A DNA stretch of 38,330 nt from an uncultured Spartobacteria bacterium (GCA_903928175.1 CAIYQA010000180.1:1-38330); one strand, 5' to 3'; shown: positions 30,483 to 38,288, numbered from the stretch's first letter. Notes: generated by a model not told the origin, from the sequence alone. Numbers and translations are program-made.

Positions 30483-30511
30483 AGAAATCTGCGGATGCAC
30501 TGTTTTATCCC

Positions 30512-31468
30512 ATGAACCGCCCGAAAACATGGCTGCTGCTGTTTGTCCTGCTGGCCGCGGTGTGCGCCTGGTTTCAGGGCGCCATCAACCCGTATTATTT
30601 CGACATCCTGATTATGATCGGGATCAACATTGTGCTGGGGGTGAGCCTCAATCTGGTCAACGGCTACACGGGGCAGTTTTCGCTGGGACACGCCGGGTTC
30701 ATGGCGGTCGGGGCGTATGTGAGCGCGGCGGTGACGGTATTGCTGGGCTGGGGGTTTGTGATTGGGTTGTTGGCGGGGGGATTGGGTGCGGCCTTGGCGG
30801 GGTTCGCGGTGGGGGTGCCGTCGCTGCGGCTCAAGGGGGATTACCTGGCCATCGTGACGCTCGGCTTCGGAGAGATCATTCGCGTGCTCATTCAAAATAC
30901 CGAAGCGGTGGGGGGGTCGCGGGGTTTCTCGATTCCGATCCGCGCGACGGGGCTTTTTGGAACGTATCTGGCTGCCGCGCTGACGGTGTACGTGGTGGTG
31001 CTCCTGGTGCACTCGACCTACGGGCGCGGATTCCTGACGGTGCGCGACGACGAGATCGCTGCGGAGGCCATGGGCATCAATACGACCAAATACAAGGTGA
31101 TCGCGTTCGTGGTCGCGGCGTTTTTCGCGGGGGTCGCAGGCGGGTTGTACGCGCATTTCAAACAGTTCATCCACCCCGAGGGGTTCGGGTTTTTGCGTTC
31201 GGTGGATATTGTGGTGATTGTGATCCTGGGCGGGATGGGCAATACGCCGGGAGTGATTGCGGCGGCGATTTTGCTGACGATTTTGCCGGAGGGCCTGCGG
31301 GCATTGGCGGCTTGGGAAGCGCTCCCCATGGCAGTGCGCGGGATCGTGCAGAACCGGATGATTCTCTACTCGCTGCTTTTGATCGGGTTGATGTTAACGC
31401 GTCCGCAGGGGCTCTTTTCCGGCGGCGGAAAATGGATGAAACGGCTGAAGGGAAGGGGCGCGTCATGA
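30512..31468 (+). CDS. livM: Branched-chain amino acid ABC permease LivM
   Basis: LivM is the second membrane subunit of the LivHMGF importer. The 318-residue protein shows LVNGYTGQFSLGHAGFMAVG (family signature at about 50-69), LRLKGDYLAIVTLGFGEIIR, a loop TVRDDEIAAEAMGINTTKYK that contacts the ATPases, and about nine helices. The ATG at 30512 is the first codon after the repeat. The longer upstream frame, starting in the repeat, gives residues unlike LivM. Its last codon overlaps the ATG of livG (ATGATGA), so the two are translationally coupled. Confidence 0.94.
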   Translation: MNRPKTWLLLFVLLAAVCAWFQGAINPYYFDILIMIGINIVLGVSLNLVNGYTGQFSLGHAGFMAVGAYVSAAVTVLLGWGFVIGLLAGGLGAALAGFAVGVPSLRLKGDYLAIVTLGFGEIIRVLIQNTEAVGGSRGFSIPIRATGLFGTYLAAALTVYVVVLLVHSTYGRGFLTVRDDEIAAEAMGINTTKYKVIAFVVAAFFAGVAGGLYAHFKQFIHPEGFGFLRSVDIVVIVILGGMGNTPGVIAAAILLTILPEGLRALAAWEALPMAVRGIVQNRMILYSLLLIGLMLTRPQGLFSGGGKWMKRLKGRGAS

Positions 31469-32226
31469 TGCCGCTGTTGGAGATCGACCGCTGTACGGTG
31501 CAGTTTGGCGGGTTGAAGGCTGTCTCGGAGCTCAATCTGTCGATTCGCCAAGGGGAGCTTGTCGGGTTGATCGGACCCAACGGCGCGGGGAAGACGACGG
31601 TGTTTAATTTGATTACCGGGGTTTACCAGCCCACCGAAGGCGGCATCCGGTGTGAGGGGGCTTCCGTGGCGGGCCGACGCCCTTACCAAATCACCGCGCG
31701 CGGCATCGCGCGGACATTTCAAAACATCCGGCTTTTCGGCTCGCTCACAGTTTTCGACAATGTCCGCGCGGCCTGCAACATGCACCTGCGCCACGGCATT
31801 TCGCACGCGCTCTGGCGCGGAGCTGCTTTTGTGCGGGAAGAGCGGGAGGTGGAAACAATGGCGGAGGAATTGCTCGCGATTTTTCACCTCGACCATCTGC
31901 GCGATGCCGAATGCACGAGCCTGCCTTATGGCGACCAGCGGCGGTTGGAAATTGTCCGGGCGTTGGCCACTCGCCCCAAGTTGCTGCTGCTTGACGAGCC
32001 GGCTGCGGGGATGAACCCGACGGAGAAAGTGGAACTGATGCGGTTGATCCAATTCGCGCAGGAGAAATTCAGGCTGGCGGTGCTGCTGGTGGAGCACGAT
32101 ATGCGGGTGGTGATGAGCATCTGCGAACGGATTGCGGTGTTGGATTATGGGGTGAAAATCGCCGAGGGAACCCCGGAGGAAATTCGCACCGATCGCCGGG
32201 TGATCGAGGCTTATTTAGGAGAATAA
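31465..32226 (+). CDS. livG: Branched-chain amino acid ABC ATPase LivG
   Basis: LivG supplies one of the two ATPases. The 253-residue protein has LIGPNGAGKTTVFNLITG (Walker A), TARGIARTFQNIRLFGSLTV (typical of LivG), SLPYGDQRRLEIVRALA (a signature variant with YGDQ in place of SGG) and LLLDEPAAGMNPTE (Walker B). The C-terminal residues YGVKIAEGTPEEI are usual. It overlaps the end of livM by four bases and is followed by livF three bases later. The ABC signature difference is common in LivG. Confidence 0.95.
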   Translation: MMPLLEIDRCTVQFGGLKAVSELNLSIRQGELVGLIGPNGAGKTTVFNLITGVYQPTEGGIRCEGASVAGRRPYQITARGIARTFQNIRLFGSLTVFDNVRAACNMHLRHGISHALWRGAAFVREEREVETMAEELLAIFHLDHLRDAECTSLPYGDQRRLEIVRALATRPKLLLLDEPAAGMNPTEKVELMRLIQFAQEKFRLAVLLVEHDMRVVMSICERIAVLDYGVKIAEGTPEEIRTDRRVIEAYLGE

Positions 32227-32229
32227 AGC

Positions 32230-32937
32230 ATGCTTAAAATCCGCGATCTGCATGTCCATTACGGGGCCATTTCAGCGCTGCACGGGCTCAATATCGACGT
32301 GCCGCAGGGGCACATCGTCACGTTGATCGGGGCGAACGGCGCGGGAAAATCGACAGCGCTGCGCGCGATCTCGGCCATTGTGCGCGCGGCCAAAGGGAGT
32401 ATTCAATTTGACGGAGAGGAAATCTCGCAGTTGCCGCCGCACCGGATCGTGGAGCGCGGGCTGTGCCATGTGCCGGAGGGGCGGATGGTCTTTGCGAATC
32501 TGACGGTGCTGGAGAATCTGTATTTGGGTGCTTACAGGCGCAACGACAAGCACGCGTTCGCCGGCGATCTGGACTATATTTTCGGCATTTTCCCCCGGCT
32601 CAAGGAACGCCAGAAACAGAGCGCCGGGACGTTGTCGGGCGGCGAACAGCAGATGCTCGCCATTGGCCGGGCGCTCATGGGCAAACCGCGCTGCCTGATG
32701 CTGGATGAGCCATCGCTGGGAATCGCGCCGCTCTTGGTGAAGACGATTTTCGAGAAAATTGTGGAGGTGAACCGCGAACTGGGCATCACGATCCTGCTCG
32801 TGGAACAGAACGCGAATCTTGCGCTGGAGATTTCAAACTACGGGTATGTGATGGAGACAGGCCGCATCCTCCTTGCGGATGATTCGGCAAAGCTGAGGGA
32901 AGACCCGAAGGTGCGGGAATGCTACTTGGGAGGGTAG
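32230..32937 (+). CDS. livF: Branched-chain amino acid ABC ATPase LivF
   Basis: LivF is the second ATPase of the importer. The 235-residue protein begins LKIRDLHVHYGAISALHGLN, with LIGANGAGKSTALRAI (Walker A), HVPEGRMVFANLTVLENLYL (LivF-specific), LSGGEQQMLAIGRALM and LMLDEPSLGIAPLL. It is the last gene of the liv run. No terminator is seen in the 85 bases before the restriction gene. The run lacks a periplasmic binding protein, so the substrate is not set by sequence, though branched-chain amino acids are the default. Confidence 0.95.
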   Translation: MLKIRDLHVHYGAISALHGLNIDVPQGHIVTLIGANGAGKSTALRAISAIVRAAKGSIQFDGEEISQLPPHRIVERGLCHVPEGRMVFANLTVLENLYLGAYRRNDKHAFAGDLDYIFGIFPRLKERQKQSAGTLSGGEQQMLAIGRALMGKPRCLMLDEPSLGIAPLLVKTIFEKIVEVNRELGITILLVEQNANLALEISNYGYVMETGRILLADDSAKLREDPKVRECYLGG

Positions 32938-32987
32938 AGGGAGACGCAGTCTACTCCGCTCGGACCTGAATATCCCTCTTTTTAAGT

Positions 32988-33017
32988 GGATCTGTATCAG
33001 GTGTTTAGGATAGATCC
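32988..33017 (+). promoter_or_regulatory. Paired RGATCY sites before the restriction gene
   Basis: GGATCT at 32988-32993 and AGATCC at 33012-33017 lie 24 bases apart, directly in front of the restriction gene, whose ATG is five bases further. If the endonuclease-methylase pair recognises RGATCY or a related sequence, these lie where a promoter or the mRNA start would be. More such sites occur within the methylase gene (GGATCC 33669-33674, AGATCT 34073-34078). The regulatory role is inferred. Confidence 0.25.
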
Positions 33018-33022
33018 GACTC

Positions 33023-33613
33023 ATGGCCCTCTCCGATATAGATGCCCGTCTTCATGCAAAATTCGAAATCCATGAGTGGCGGCATGCATCGGCCGTCTTG
33101 CTCAACGATTTTCCAGATGAATGGGCAGATGTCTTTGACGTTCTCTCCAGGTTCGTGCTAAGGAAATCTTGGATTACAGTCGGCGGCGGATCAAAATCAG
33201 ACGTCTCTGGATGGATAGACCGGGCACTCACGGACAAGGGATGGGTGGAAAAGAAATTTGCGACGTCCATTGTCGTGGACGAGATCGCAACGCAGTCGCC
33301 TACCCACAAGGTTGATTGCTTCAAAAACAAAGTTGGTCTCGAAATCGAGTGGAACAACAAAGACCCATTCTTCGATCGTGATTTGAATAACTTTCGCCTG
33401 CTCTTTGAATTGCGAGCCATTGCTGTTGGGATCATCGTCACACGGTGCGATGAACTGCAGAGGGTTTTTGATTCCCTTGGTCGTGGAAAGAGCTACGGTA
33501 ATTCCACCACCCACATGAGCAAACTTTTGCCACGGCTCGAAGGTGGAGCAGGCGGTGGGTGTCCAGTGCTTGTGTTTGGGATCAAAGATGTGCTATTTGA
33601 TTCAGCTACATGA
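33023..33613 (+). CDS. BglII/BstYI-type type II restriction endonuclease
   Basis: The 196-residue protein resembles the BglII/BstYI group of restriction enzymes, which cut inside GATC-containing sites (AGATCT, RGATCY). It shows the GW near residue 73-74 and the core THKVDCFKNKVGLEIEWNN, a D-x8-E-x-E pattern with Asp98, Glu107 and Glu109. BglII and BstYI have Gln at the last position while BamHI has Glu, so a catalytic difference is possible. The recognition site is unproven. The stop codon overlaps the methylase ATG (ATGA). Base composition is lower in G+C than the flanking genes, consistent with horizontal gain. No controller gene is seen. Confidence 0.8.
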   Translation: MALSDIDARLHAKFEIHEWRHASAVLLNDFPDEWADVFDVLSRFVLRKSWITVGGGSKSDVSGWIDRALTDKGWVEKKFATSIVVDEIATQSPTHKVDCFKNKVGLEIEWNNKDPFFDRDLNNFRLLFELRAIAVGIIVTRCDELQRVFDSLGRGKSYGNSTTHMSKLLPRLEGGAGGGCPVLVFGIKDVLFDSAT

Positions 33614-34311
33614 CTGCCTCCGAAGACCTCCTTTCCTCTATTCGTGGTAAATTCGGCACGATCCTCGCGGATCCTCCTTGGAGATTCCAAAACTCCACCG
33701 GTAAGGTAGCTCCAGAACACAAGCGGTTGTCTCGGTATCCGACCATGACGCTAGAGGAAATCAAACTCCTGCCAGTGGACTTGTTTGCCAAAGATTCATC
33801 TCATTTATATCTATGGGTTCCAAACGCTTTGCTGCCAGAGGGTTTGGCCGTCATGGAGGCTTGGGGGTTCAAATATAAATCGAATTTTATCTGGCATAAA
33901 ATCCGAAAAGACGGCGGGCCTGATGGCAGGGGTGTCGGATTTTATTTTAGAAATGTTACCGAGATTATTTTATTTGGAACGCGTGGAAAGAATGCGCGGA
34001 CGCTGGCACCCGGGCGCAGCCAGGTGAACTTTCTTGCTACCCAAAAGCGGGAGCATTCCAGGAAACCGGACGAGATCTTCCCGATCATTGAGGCATGCTC
34101 CTCTGGCCCATTCTTAGAGCTTTTCGCACGTGAAAAACGCAAGGGCTGGACTGTTTGGGGTAATCAGGCTCCAGAAAAGGAAAACACCTTCGCCGGGCCG
34201 ACTCACGGTAAAGCGTATTCCTCCCAAATGACACAGGGGAAATGGGCTCAGGCGACATTTATTGACACGGCACAACCCGCGTCATCCGCGATACTAAAGA
34301 CCGCTTTGTAA
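33610..34311 (+). CDS. MT-A70 family N6-adenine methyltransferase
   Basis: The 233-residue protein is an MT-A70-type methyltransferase. It has FGTILADPPWRFQN with DPPW at 21-24, HLYLWVPNALLPEGLAVMEA, KSNFIWHKIRK, then RKPDEIFPIIEACS (151-164) and FLELFARE (168-175), the order of motifs known from the family. Such enzymes transfer methyl from SAM to the N6 of adenine. With the overlapping restriction gene it forms a type II pair, and so should protect the recognition site. Translation is coupled by the ATGA overlap, with the nuclease first, which is risky unless methylase is made faster. The composition is AT-richer than the chromosome. It ends 79 bases before rpmH. Confidence 0.9.
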   Translation: MTASEDLLSSIRGKFGTILADPPWRFQNSTGKVAPEHKRLSRYPTMTLEEIKLLPVDLFAKDSSHLYLWVPNALLPEGLAVMEAWGFKYKSNFIWHKIRKDGGPDGRGVGFYFRNVTEIILFGTRGKNARTLAPGRSQVNFLATQKREHSRKPDEIFPIIEACSSGPFLELFAREKRKGWTVWGNQAPEKENTFAGPTHGKAYSSQMTQGKWAQATFIDTAQPASSAILKTAL

Positions 34312-34329
34312 AATCGGCGAACGAACCTG

Positions 34330-34357
34330 TTGACATCATCCGGGGAGCCGCTAGAGT
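34330..34357 (+). promoter_or_regulatory. Predicted promoter of rpmH
   Basis: A perfect -35 box TTGACA (34330-34335) is followed after 16 bases by TAGAGT (34352-34357), a fair -10 box. Transcription would begin about 25 bases upstream of the rpmH ATG at 34391. It is the best promoter match seen by eye in the window and fits the strong expression expected of a ribosomal protein gene. Confidence 0.55.
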
Positions 34358-34390
34358 TTCCGCTCTTTTTCCAAACGAATTTCCCGGCTT

Positions 34391-34564
34391 ATGAAACGCA
34401 CCTACCAACCTTCCAAACGCACCCGCAAGCAGCAGTTCGGGTTCCGCGCCCGCATGAAAACCAAGAGCGGTCGCGCGATTCTTTCCCGTCGCCGTCAACG
34501 GGGTCGCAAGCGCTTGCTGCCCAAGGGCGTGGAGATTCACTTCGCGCGCCATACCCAGGCGTAA
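34391..34564 (+). CDS. rpmH: Ribosomal protein L34
   Basis: L34 is a small basic protein of the large ribosomal subunit. The 57-residue product starts [20 protein letters not shown] and continues [20 protein letters not shown], which is the L34 pattern throughout. It has an extra tail of about ten residues ([12 protein letters not shown] region) past the usual 44-46. It lies between the methylase gene and rnpA, in the standard order rpmH-rnpA-yidD-yidC. In most bacteria dnaA lies beside rpmH; here it is replaced by the restriction-modification pair. Confidence 0.96.
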   Translation: MKRTYQPSKRTRKQQFGFRARMKTKSGRAILSRRRQRGRKRLLPKGVEIHFARHTQA

Positions 34565-34620
34565 TTCCGGATCAACCCGGCGGAGTGCTCGGGGAGCGCT
34601 TCGCATGAGGTCGCTTCTTT

Positions 34621-35010
34621 GTGCCGCTGACCTTTCCCAAGTCCATCCGGTTCCAGAACAGCTCGGAGTTTCTCCGGGTCAAGACGGAGGGGCGCGCCTA
34701 TAGCGGGCGCTTCATGACGGTGGGGGTGCTCAAGGGGTGTGATGCGACGCGGGTGGGGTTGATCACTTCCAAACGGGTCGGCGGGGCGGTGGAAAGAAAC
34801 CGTGTGCGCCGCCGGTTGCGGGAGTTGATGCGGCTGACGCGGCCGCAATGGGTTTCCGGGGTGTGGGTGGTGGCGATTGCGCGACGGGCTGCTGTGGATG
34901 CCCCATTTGCGGAGTTGCAAAGTGAGTGGTTGCGACTGGCGGAACGGGCGGGGATTCTGCCCAAGGCATCTTCCGGAACGGTTTCAGGCAAAGGAGGGGA
35001 AGGTGTTTGA
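34621..35010 (+). CDS. rnpA: Ribonuclease P protein component
   Basis: RnpA is the protein subunit of RNase P, which removes 5' leaders from pre-tRNA. The 129-residue product has [19 protein letters not shown], then [19 protein letters not shown] and the RNA-binding helix [10 protein letters not shown] (59-68), diagnostic of the family. The start is a GTG at 34621; a nearby ATG at 34605 is out of frame. Its end overlaps yidD by eight bases. The RNase P RNA gene is not in this window. Confidence 0.94.
   Translation: MPLTFPKSIRFQNSSEFLRVKTEGRAYSGRFMTVGVLKGCDATRVGLITSKRVGGAVERNRVRRRLRELMRLTRPQWVSGVWVVAIARRAAVDAPFAELQSEWLRLAERAGILPKASSGTVSGKGGEGV
34990..35000 (+). promoter_or_regulatory. Strong Shine-Dalgarno of yidD
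   Basis: The sequence AAAGGAGGGGA inside the 3' end of rnpA ends two bases before the GTG start of yidD, with the AGGAGG core about six bases from it. It is unusually strong for this window, where most starts lack one, and fixes the yidD start. Confidence 0.7.
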
Positions 35011-35254
35011 GCGGGTGTTAAAGTGGGTTGTGTTAAAGTTGATCCGGGTGTACCAAGTGGGGGTATCGCCGGTATTGACGGTGATTTCCGGCCCCGGTGG
35101 GGGGTGCCGGTTCGAGCCTTCCTGTTCGCGCTATTTCGTGGAGGCTGTGGAGCGGTTTGGGATTTGGCGCGGGGGCTGGCTTGGGCTGAAAAGAATCGCC
35201 CGCTGCCACCCCTGGGGAGGGCATGGGTTTGACCCTGTGCCGCCGAAAGACTGA
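35003..35254 (+). CDS. yidD: Membrane protein insertion efficiency factor YidD
   Basis: YidD assists YidC-mediated insertion of inner-membrane proteins. The 83-residue protein opens with an amphipathic helix ([16 protein letters not shown]), followed by [19 protein letters not shown] and [14 protein letters not shown], the family's three-cysteine signature. The GTG at 35003 is chosen for its strong Shine-Dalgarno and match to family length; the frame is open further upstream inside rnpA but those residues are unrelated. It overlaps rnpA and lies 14 bases before yidC. Confidence 0.95.
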   Translation: MFERVLKWVVLKLIRVYQVGVSPVLTVISGPGGGCRFEPSCSRYFVEAVERFGIWRGGWLGLKRIARCHPWGGHGFDPVPPKD

Positions 35255-35268
35255 AATTAAGATTTTTT

Positions 35269-36975
35269 ATGGACCGAAAAAGTATCGTTGCGATTGCCTT
35301 GGCTATCGGGGTGTTTGTGTGGGCAAATAATCAATCCCGGCTGGCGCAAAAAATGAACCCGCCGCAGTCCCCAGCCGAGGCGACAGCCACGGCGACTGCC
35401 CAACCTGCTCCAACCGTTCAGGCGGCGCCGGTTCCCGTGGTGGAACCGAAATCCGCGGTGGCCGTGCCCGAGGAAAAAAAGACGGTGTCCACACCATTTG
35501 TGGAGTATGCGTTTACGAATCTCGGCGGCGGGATTTCCTCGCTCACCCTCTTGAAACACCAAGGCGGGCAACCGGGAGATAAGATGGTCCTGAACGCGGC
35601 TGCGACGCATCCGATCGGGGCGCTGTCGCTGAAACCCGATGCCCCCGACAGTGAGGGGTACACGATTTCCACGGAGGGCAAGGACCGGGTGATTTGCGAA
35701 AAAACGGTGCCGCCGGGGGTTCAGGTGCGGAAGGTTTATACCCTCAGCAGCAAAAAGGGGGAGGAATACCATGTGGCGCTGGAGGTGTCGTTTGCCAACC
35801 GCACGGCCGCCCCTCTGGAGCATCCCGGCTATTATTTGTTTGTGGGCGCTGCGGCGCCGATTCATGCGACGGACCTGCCCATTTATATCGGGTTCGATTG
35901 GTTTGACGGGAAGACGAATGCGTTTATCGCGCCCACCTGGTTTAATCCTTCCAAAATTCCGTTGGTGGGAGTCGAAACTGCTGCGGGAAAATCGTTGTAT
36001 GCGCAAAGCCCGGGCAACGTGGTTTGGGCTGGGGTTCGAGATCAATATTTCACGACGATGCTGTTGCCTCTGGATGGGGTGGCCAAAGGGGTTTGGGCGC
36101 GTCCGTTGGAAGTGAAGATCGATGACAAGGAGCTCAAGGGGATGGAGGGCTTCCTGGAGATGCCCGGCTTCAAGCTCAATCCCGGCGAGAATGTCACCAA
36201 GCGGTTCACGATTTATGCAGGCCCGGCGGAATACAATCAACTGGCGGCGTTGAACTCCGGCGCGGTGGAAATGATGAATCTCGACCGGTGGTGGATCACC
36301 CGCAGTGTGGGGATGGTGCTCTTGCGCTCGATGAACTGGCTGCAGGGGCTCTTCCACAACTACGCCCTGGCGATTGTGGTGCTGACGTTCATTGTGCGCG
36401 GCGCGCTCTGGCCGATCCAGGGGCGGGCGAATAAATCAATGAAGCGGATGCAGCTTCTCCAGCCGAAGATGACGGAGTTGAAGGAGAAGTACAAGGACGA
36501 CCCGGCGAAGATGAACCAGGAGGTGATGAAGCTCTATAAAGAATATGGGGCCAATCCGCTGAGCGGTTGCTTGCCGATGTTGATCCAGATCCCGATTTTC
36601 TTCGGCTTCTACTCGATGCTCGGCACCGCGGTGGAGTTGCGCAACCAGGGCTTTTTGTGGGTGAGCGATCTCTCCCGGCCCGACACAATTTTCCACCTCT
36701 CCGGCATCCCCGTGAACATCCTGCCGCTGGCGATGGCGGGCACGATGATCTGGCAGATGCAGTTGACGCCCAAGGCGGGGGACCCGGCGCAACAGAAAAT
36801 GATGATGTTCATGCCGCTCATCTTCGTTTTCATCACCTACAACTTCGCTTCCGCGCTTGCCCTTTACTACACGGTCCAGAATATACTCTCGATCATCCAA
36901 CTCTACGCGACGCGCAACCAGCCGATGCCGGAGTTGGTGAAAGTGTCCGCCGCCAACAGGAAAAACCGCCGTTAG
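35269..36975 (+). CDS. yidC: Membrane protein insertase YidC
   Basis: YidC inserts and folds inner-membrane proteins alone or with SecYEG. The 568-residue protein is the Gram-negative form. It has an N-terminal helix (4-20), a Pro/Ala/Thr-rich linker, and a periplasmic beta domain (about 75-345) with FVEYAFTNLGGGISSLTLLK. Five C-terminal helices follow, including NYALAIVVLTFIVRGALWPI, NPLSGCLPMLIQIPIFFGFY and the Arg in VLTFIVRG that lies in the hydrophilic groove. A basic tail ends it (RKNRR). The ATG at 35269 begins DRKSIVAIALAIGVF, as usual. khpB starts eight bases after the stop. Confidence 0.96.
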   Translation: MDRKSIVAIALAIGVFVWANNQSRLAQKMNPPQSPAEATATATAQPAPTVQAAPVPVVEPKSAVAVPEEKKTVSTPFVEYAFTNLGGGISSLTLLKHQGGQPGDKMVLNAAATHPIGALSLKPDAPDSEGYTISTEGKDRVICEKTVPPGVQVRKVYTLSSKKGEEYHVALEVSFANRTAAPLEHPGYYLFVGAAAPIHATDLPIYIGFDWFDGKTNAFIAPTWFNPSKIPLVGVETAAGKSLYAQSPGNVVWAGVRDQYFTTMLLPLDGVAKGVWARPLEVKIDDKELKGMEGFLEMPGFKLNPGENVTKRFTIYAGPAEYNQLAALNSGAVEMMNLDRWWITRSVGMVLLRSMNWLQGLFHNYALAIVVLTFIVRGALWPIQGRANKSMKRMQLLQPKMTELKEKYKDDPAKMNQEVMKLYKEYGANPLSGCLPMLIQIPIFFGFYSMLGTAVELRNQGFLWVSDLSRPDTIFHLSGIPVNILPLAMAGTMIWQMQLTPKAGDPAQQKMMMFMPLIFVFITYNFASALALYYTVQNILSIIQLYATRNQPMPELVKVSAANRKNRR

Positions 36976-36983
36976 TTGCGCCG

Positions 36984-37427
36984 ATGAAACAAACGCCGAA
37001 AGAGATTCTCGATACCATGCTCGGGTGCCTGGGTTTCGTGTGCGAAATCCAGGAGACCGAGGCCGAGAACGGGCTCACGCTCCAGGTTTACACGCCGGAG
37101 AAGGAGTCGCTTATCGGCCACAACGGGCAGACGCTGGATGATTTGCAGTACCTGCTTAACCGGGTGTTGCAGGCGCAGGATGCGACCAGCCCCAAGGTGC
37201 ATGTGGATGTGGAGCATTACCGGGATATGCGCAACGATCTGCTGGTGGCCCGGGTGCTTAAAATTGCGGAATCGGTGCGCAGGACGGGGATGCCTTTTCA
37301 CCTTGAGCCGATGAATTCGTATGATCGGCGGCTGATCCACAACGCCTTCAAGGACGACCCGCAGGTGACGACGTGGAGCCCGCCCGATGACGCCCGCATG
37401 AAGCGGATCACTTTAAAAAAGCGATGA
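36984..37427 (+). CDS. khpB: KH-R3H RNA-binding protein (Jag/KhpB-like)
   Basis: The 147-residue protein joins a KH domain (ESLIGHNGQTLDDLQYLLNR, with the GHNG loop at 45-48) and an R3H domain (about 85-140: RNDLLVARVLKIAESVRRTG, MNSYDRRLIHNAF). Proteins of this type, Jag/KhpB/SpoIIIJ-associated, bind RNA and affect cell division and envelope genes, and lie beside yidC in many phyla. The N-terminal Jag_N domain of Firmicutes is missing, so this is the short form. Its stop overlaps the thiM start as ATGA. Confidence 0.9.
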   Translation: MKQTPKEILDTMLGCLGFVCEIQETEAENGLTLQVYTPEKESLIGHNGQTLDDLQYLLNRVLQAQDATSPKVHVDVEHYRDMRNDLLVARVLKIAESVRRTGMPFHLEPMNSYDRRLIHNAFKDDPQVTTWSPPDDARMKRITLKKR

Positions 37428-38287
37428 TCAATTCCGACACCATCTGGCGCGATCTGAGCGCGGTGCGTGAAAAGGCCCCGCTGGTTCATAATATCACCAA
37501 TTTTGTGGTCATGAATGTGACCGCCAATGCGCTGCTGGCGCTCGGGGCCTCGCCGATTATGGCGCATGCCACCGGGGAACTTGACGAACTCCTGGGGATT
37601 GTCTCGGCGCTGGTGCTCAACATCGGCACGCTGGATGCCTGCTGGATCGAGAGCATGGGAACGGCGGCCGCTGCTGCGGGCAAACGCGGGGTTCCGATTG
37701 TCCTCGACCCGGTGGGCGCGGGCGCGTCGCGCTTGCGCACGGAGACTTCCCTCCGGCTGATCCAGATTCAGCGCCCGGCGATTCTCCGCGCCAACCCCTC
37801 GGAAATCCTGGCGCTCGCAGGTGCCTCTGGAGCCACCAAAGGCGTGGATAGCCTGCACCGCCCCGAAGAAGCCGGGGAAGCCGCACGCCGCCTGGCGAAG
37901 CAATGGGGTTGTGTGGTGGTCGCGAGTGGCGCCACGGATTTTCTCACGGATGGCACGACCGATGTACGCATATCGGGGGGTACAGCGATGATGCCGCGTA
38001 TCACCGGAATGGGTTGCACCTCCACCGCATTGGTGGGGGCGTTCGCGGCCGTATCCGCTTCGCCGTTGCAGGCGGCTGCGGCGGGGATGGCGGTGATGAA
38101 GGTCGCTGCGGAAATGGCGGCGGAAAAGGCCTCCGGTCCCGGCACACTGCAAGTCCACTTTTTGGATGCCCTGCACAACCTTACGCAGGACGATTTTGTG
38201 CGGCGGTTGGGTGCAGTTAAAGATGGTGGGGCTCTCGTATTGAGCGCCAAAGGCGCGGCGGCATACCAGCCTAGGGCGAAGCCCTAG
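37424..38287 (+). CDS. thiM: Hydroxyethylthiazole kinase
   Basis: ThiM phosphorylates hydroxyethylthiazole, the salvage route to the thiazole half of thiamine. The 287-residue protein has VHNITNFVVMNVTANALLAL, GASPIMAHA, VLDPVGAGASRLRTE, ILRANPSEILALAG and RITGMGCTSTALVGAFAAV (with the catalytic Cys), all family marks. The start overlaps khpB in ATGA. The last residues, QPRAKP, and the TAG stop are encoded by a REP-like hairpin (38270-38288), so the C-terminus is probably repeat-derived. No TPP riboswitch is seen upstream; the ATGA overlap suggests read-through from the yidC run. Thiamine genes are not elsewhere in the window. Confidence 0.94.
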   Translation: MINSDTIWRDLSAVREKAPLVHNITNFVVMNVTANALLALGASPIMAHATGELDELLGIVSALVLNIGTLDACWIESMGTAAAAAGKRGVPIVLDPVGAGASRLRTETSLRLIQIQRPAILRANPSEILALAGASGATKGVDSLHRPEEAGEAARRLAKQWGCVVVASGATDFLTDGTTDVRISGGTAMMPRITGMGCTSTALVGAFAAVSASPLQAAAAGMAVMKVAAEMAAEKASGPGTLQVHFLDALHNLTQDDFVRRLGAVKDGGALVLSAKGAAAYQPRAKP

Positions 38288-38288
38288 G
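38270..38288. repeat. REP-like hairpin over the thiM stop
   Basis: CCTAGGGC-GAA-GCCCTAGG is a perfect eight-base stem with a three-base loop. It contains the thiM stop codon (TAG, 38285-38287). About 20 bases later GGGCTGAAGGCCC forms a second, imperfect hairpin (38310-38322). Without a T-tract it is not called a terminator, though it could protect the 3' end of the mRNA. Confidence 0.75.

Larger units (their letters stand above)
30160..30511. other. Repeat-filled gap between livH and livM
   Basis: In most genomes livH and livM adjoin or overlap. Here the gap holds ctcaggaa units (30162-30242), four tandem copies of a cttcgtgc-type unit (30255-30290) and a palindrome (30312-30482). No gene or promoter is supported. 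The livM frame is open upstream to 30389, but those codons read through the repeat. Confidence 0.65.

Noticed and set aside
30389-30511. Upstream extension of livM
   Set aside because: The added residues come from the gttcccaa palindrome and do not resemble LivM; the ATG at 30512 matches the family start.
30331-32226. Continuous frame joining part of the livM region to livG
   Set aside because: Before the livG ATG this frame runs in a shifted frame through livM with low-complexity residues; it is not a fusion protein.
37300-37424. TPP riboswitch before thiM
   Set aside because: thiM overlaps khpB by four bases, and no CTGAGA/ACCTGATC-type core is seen.
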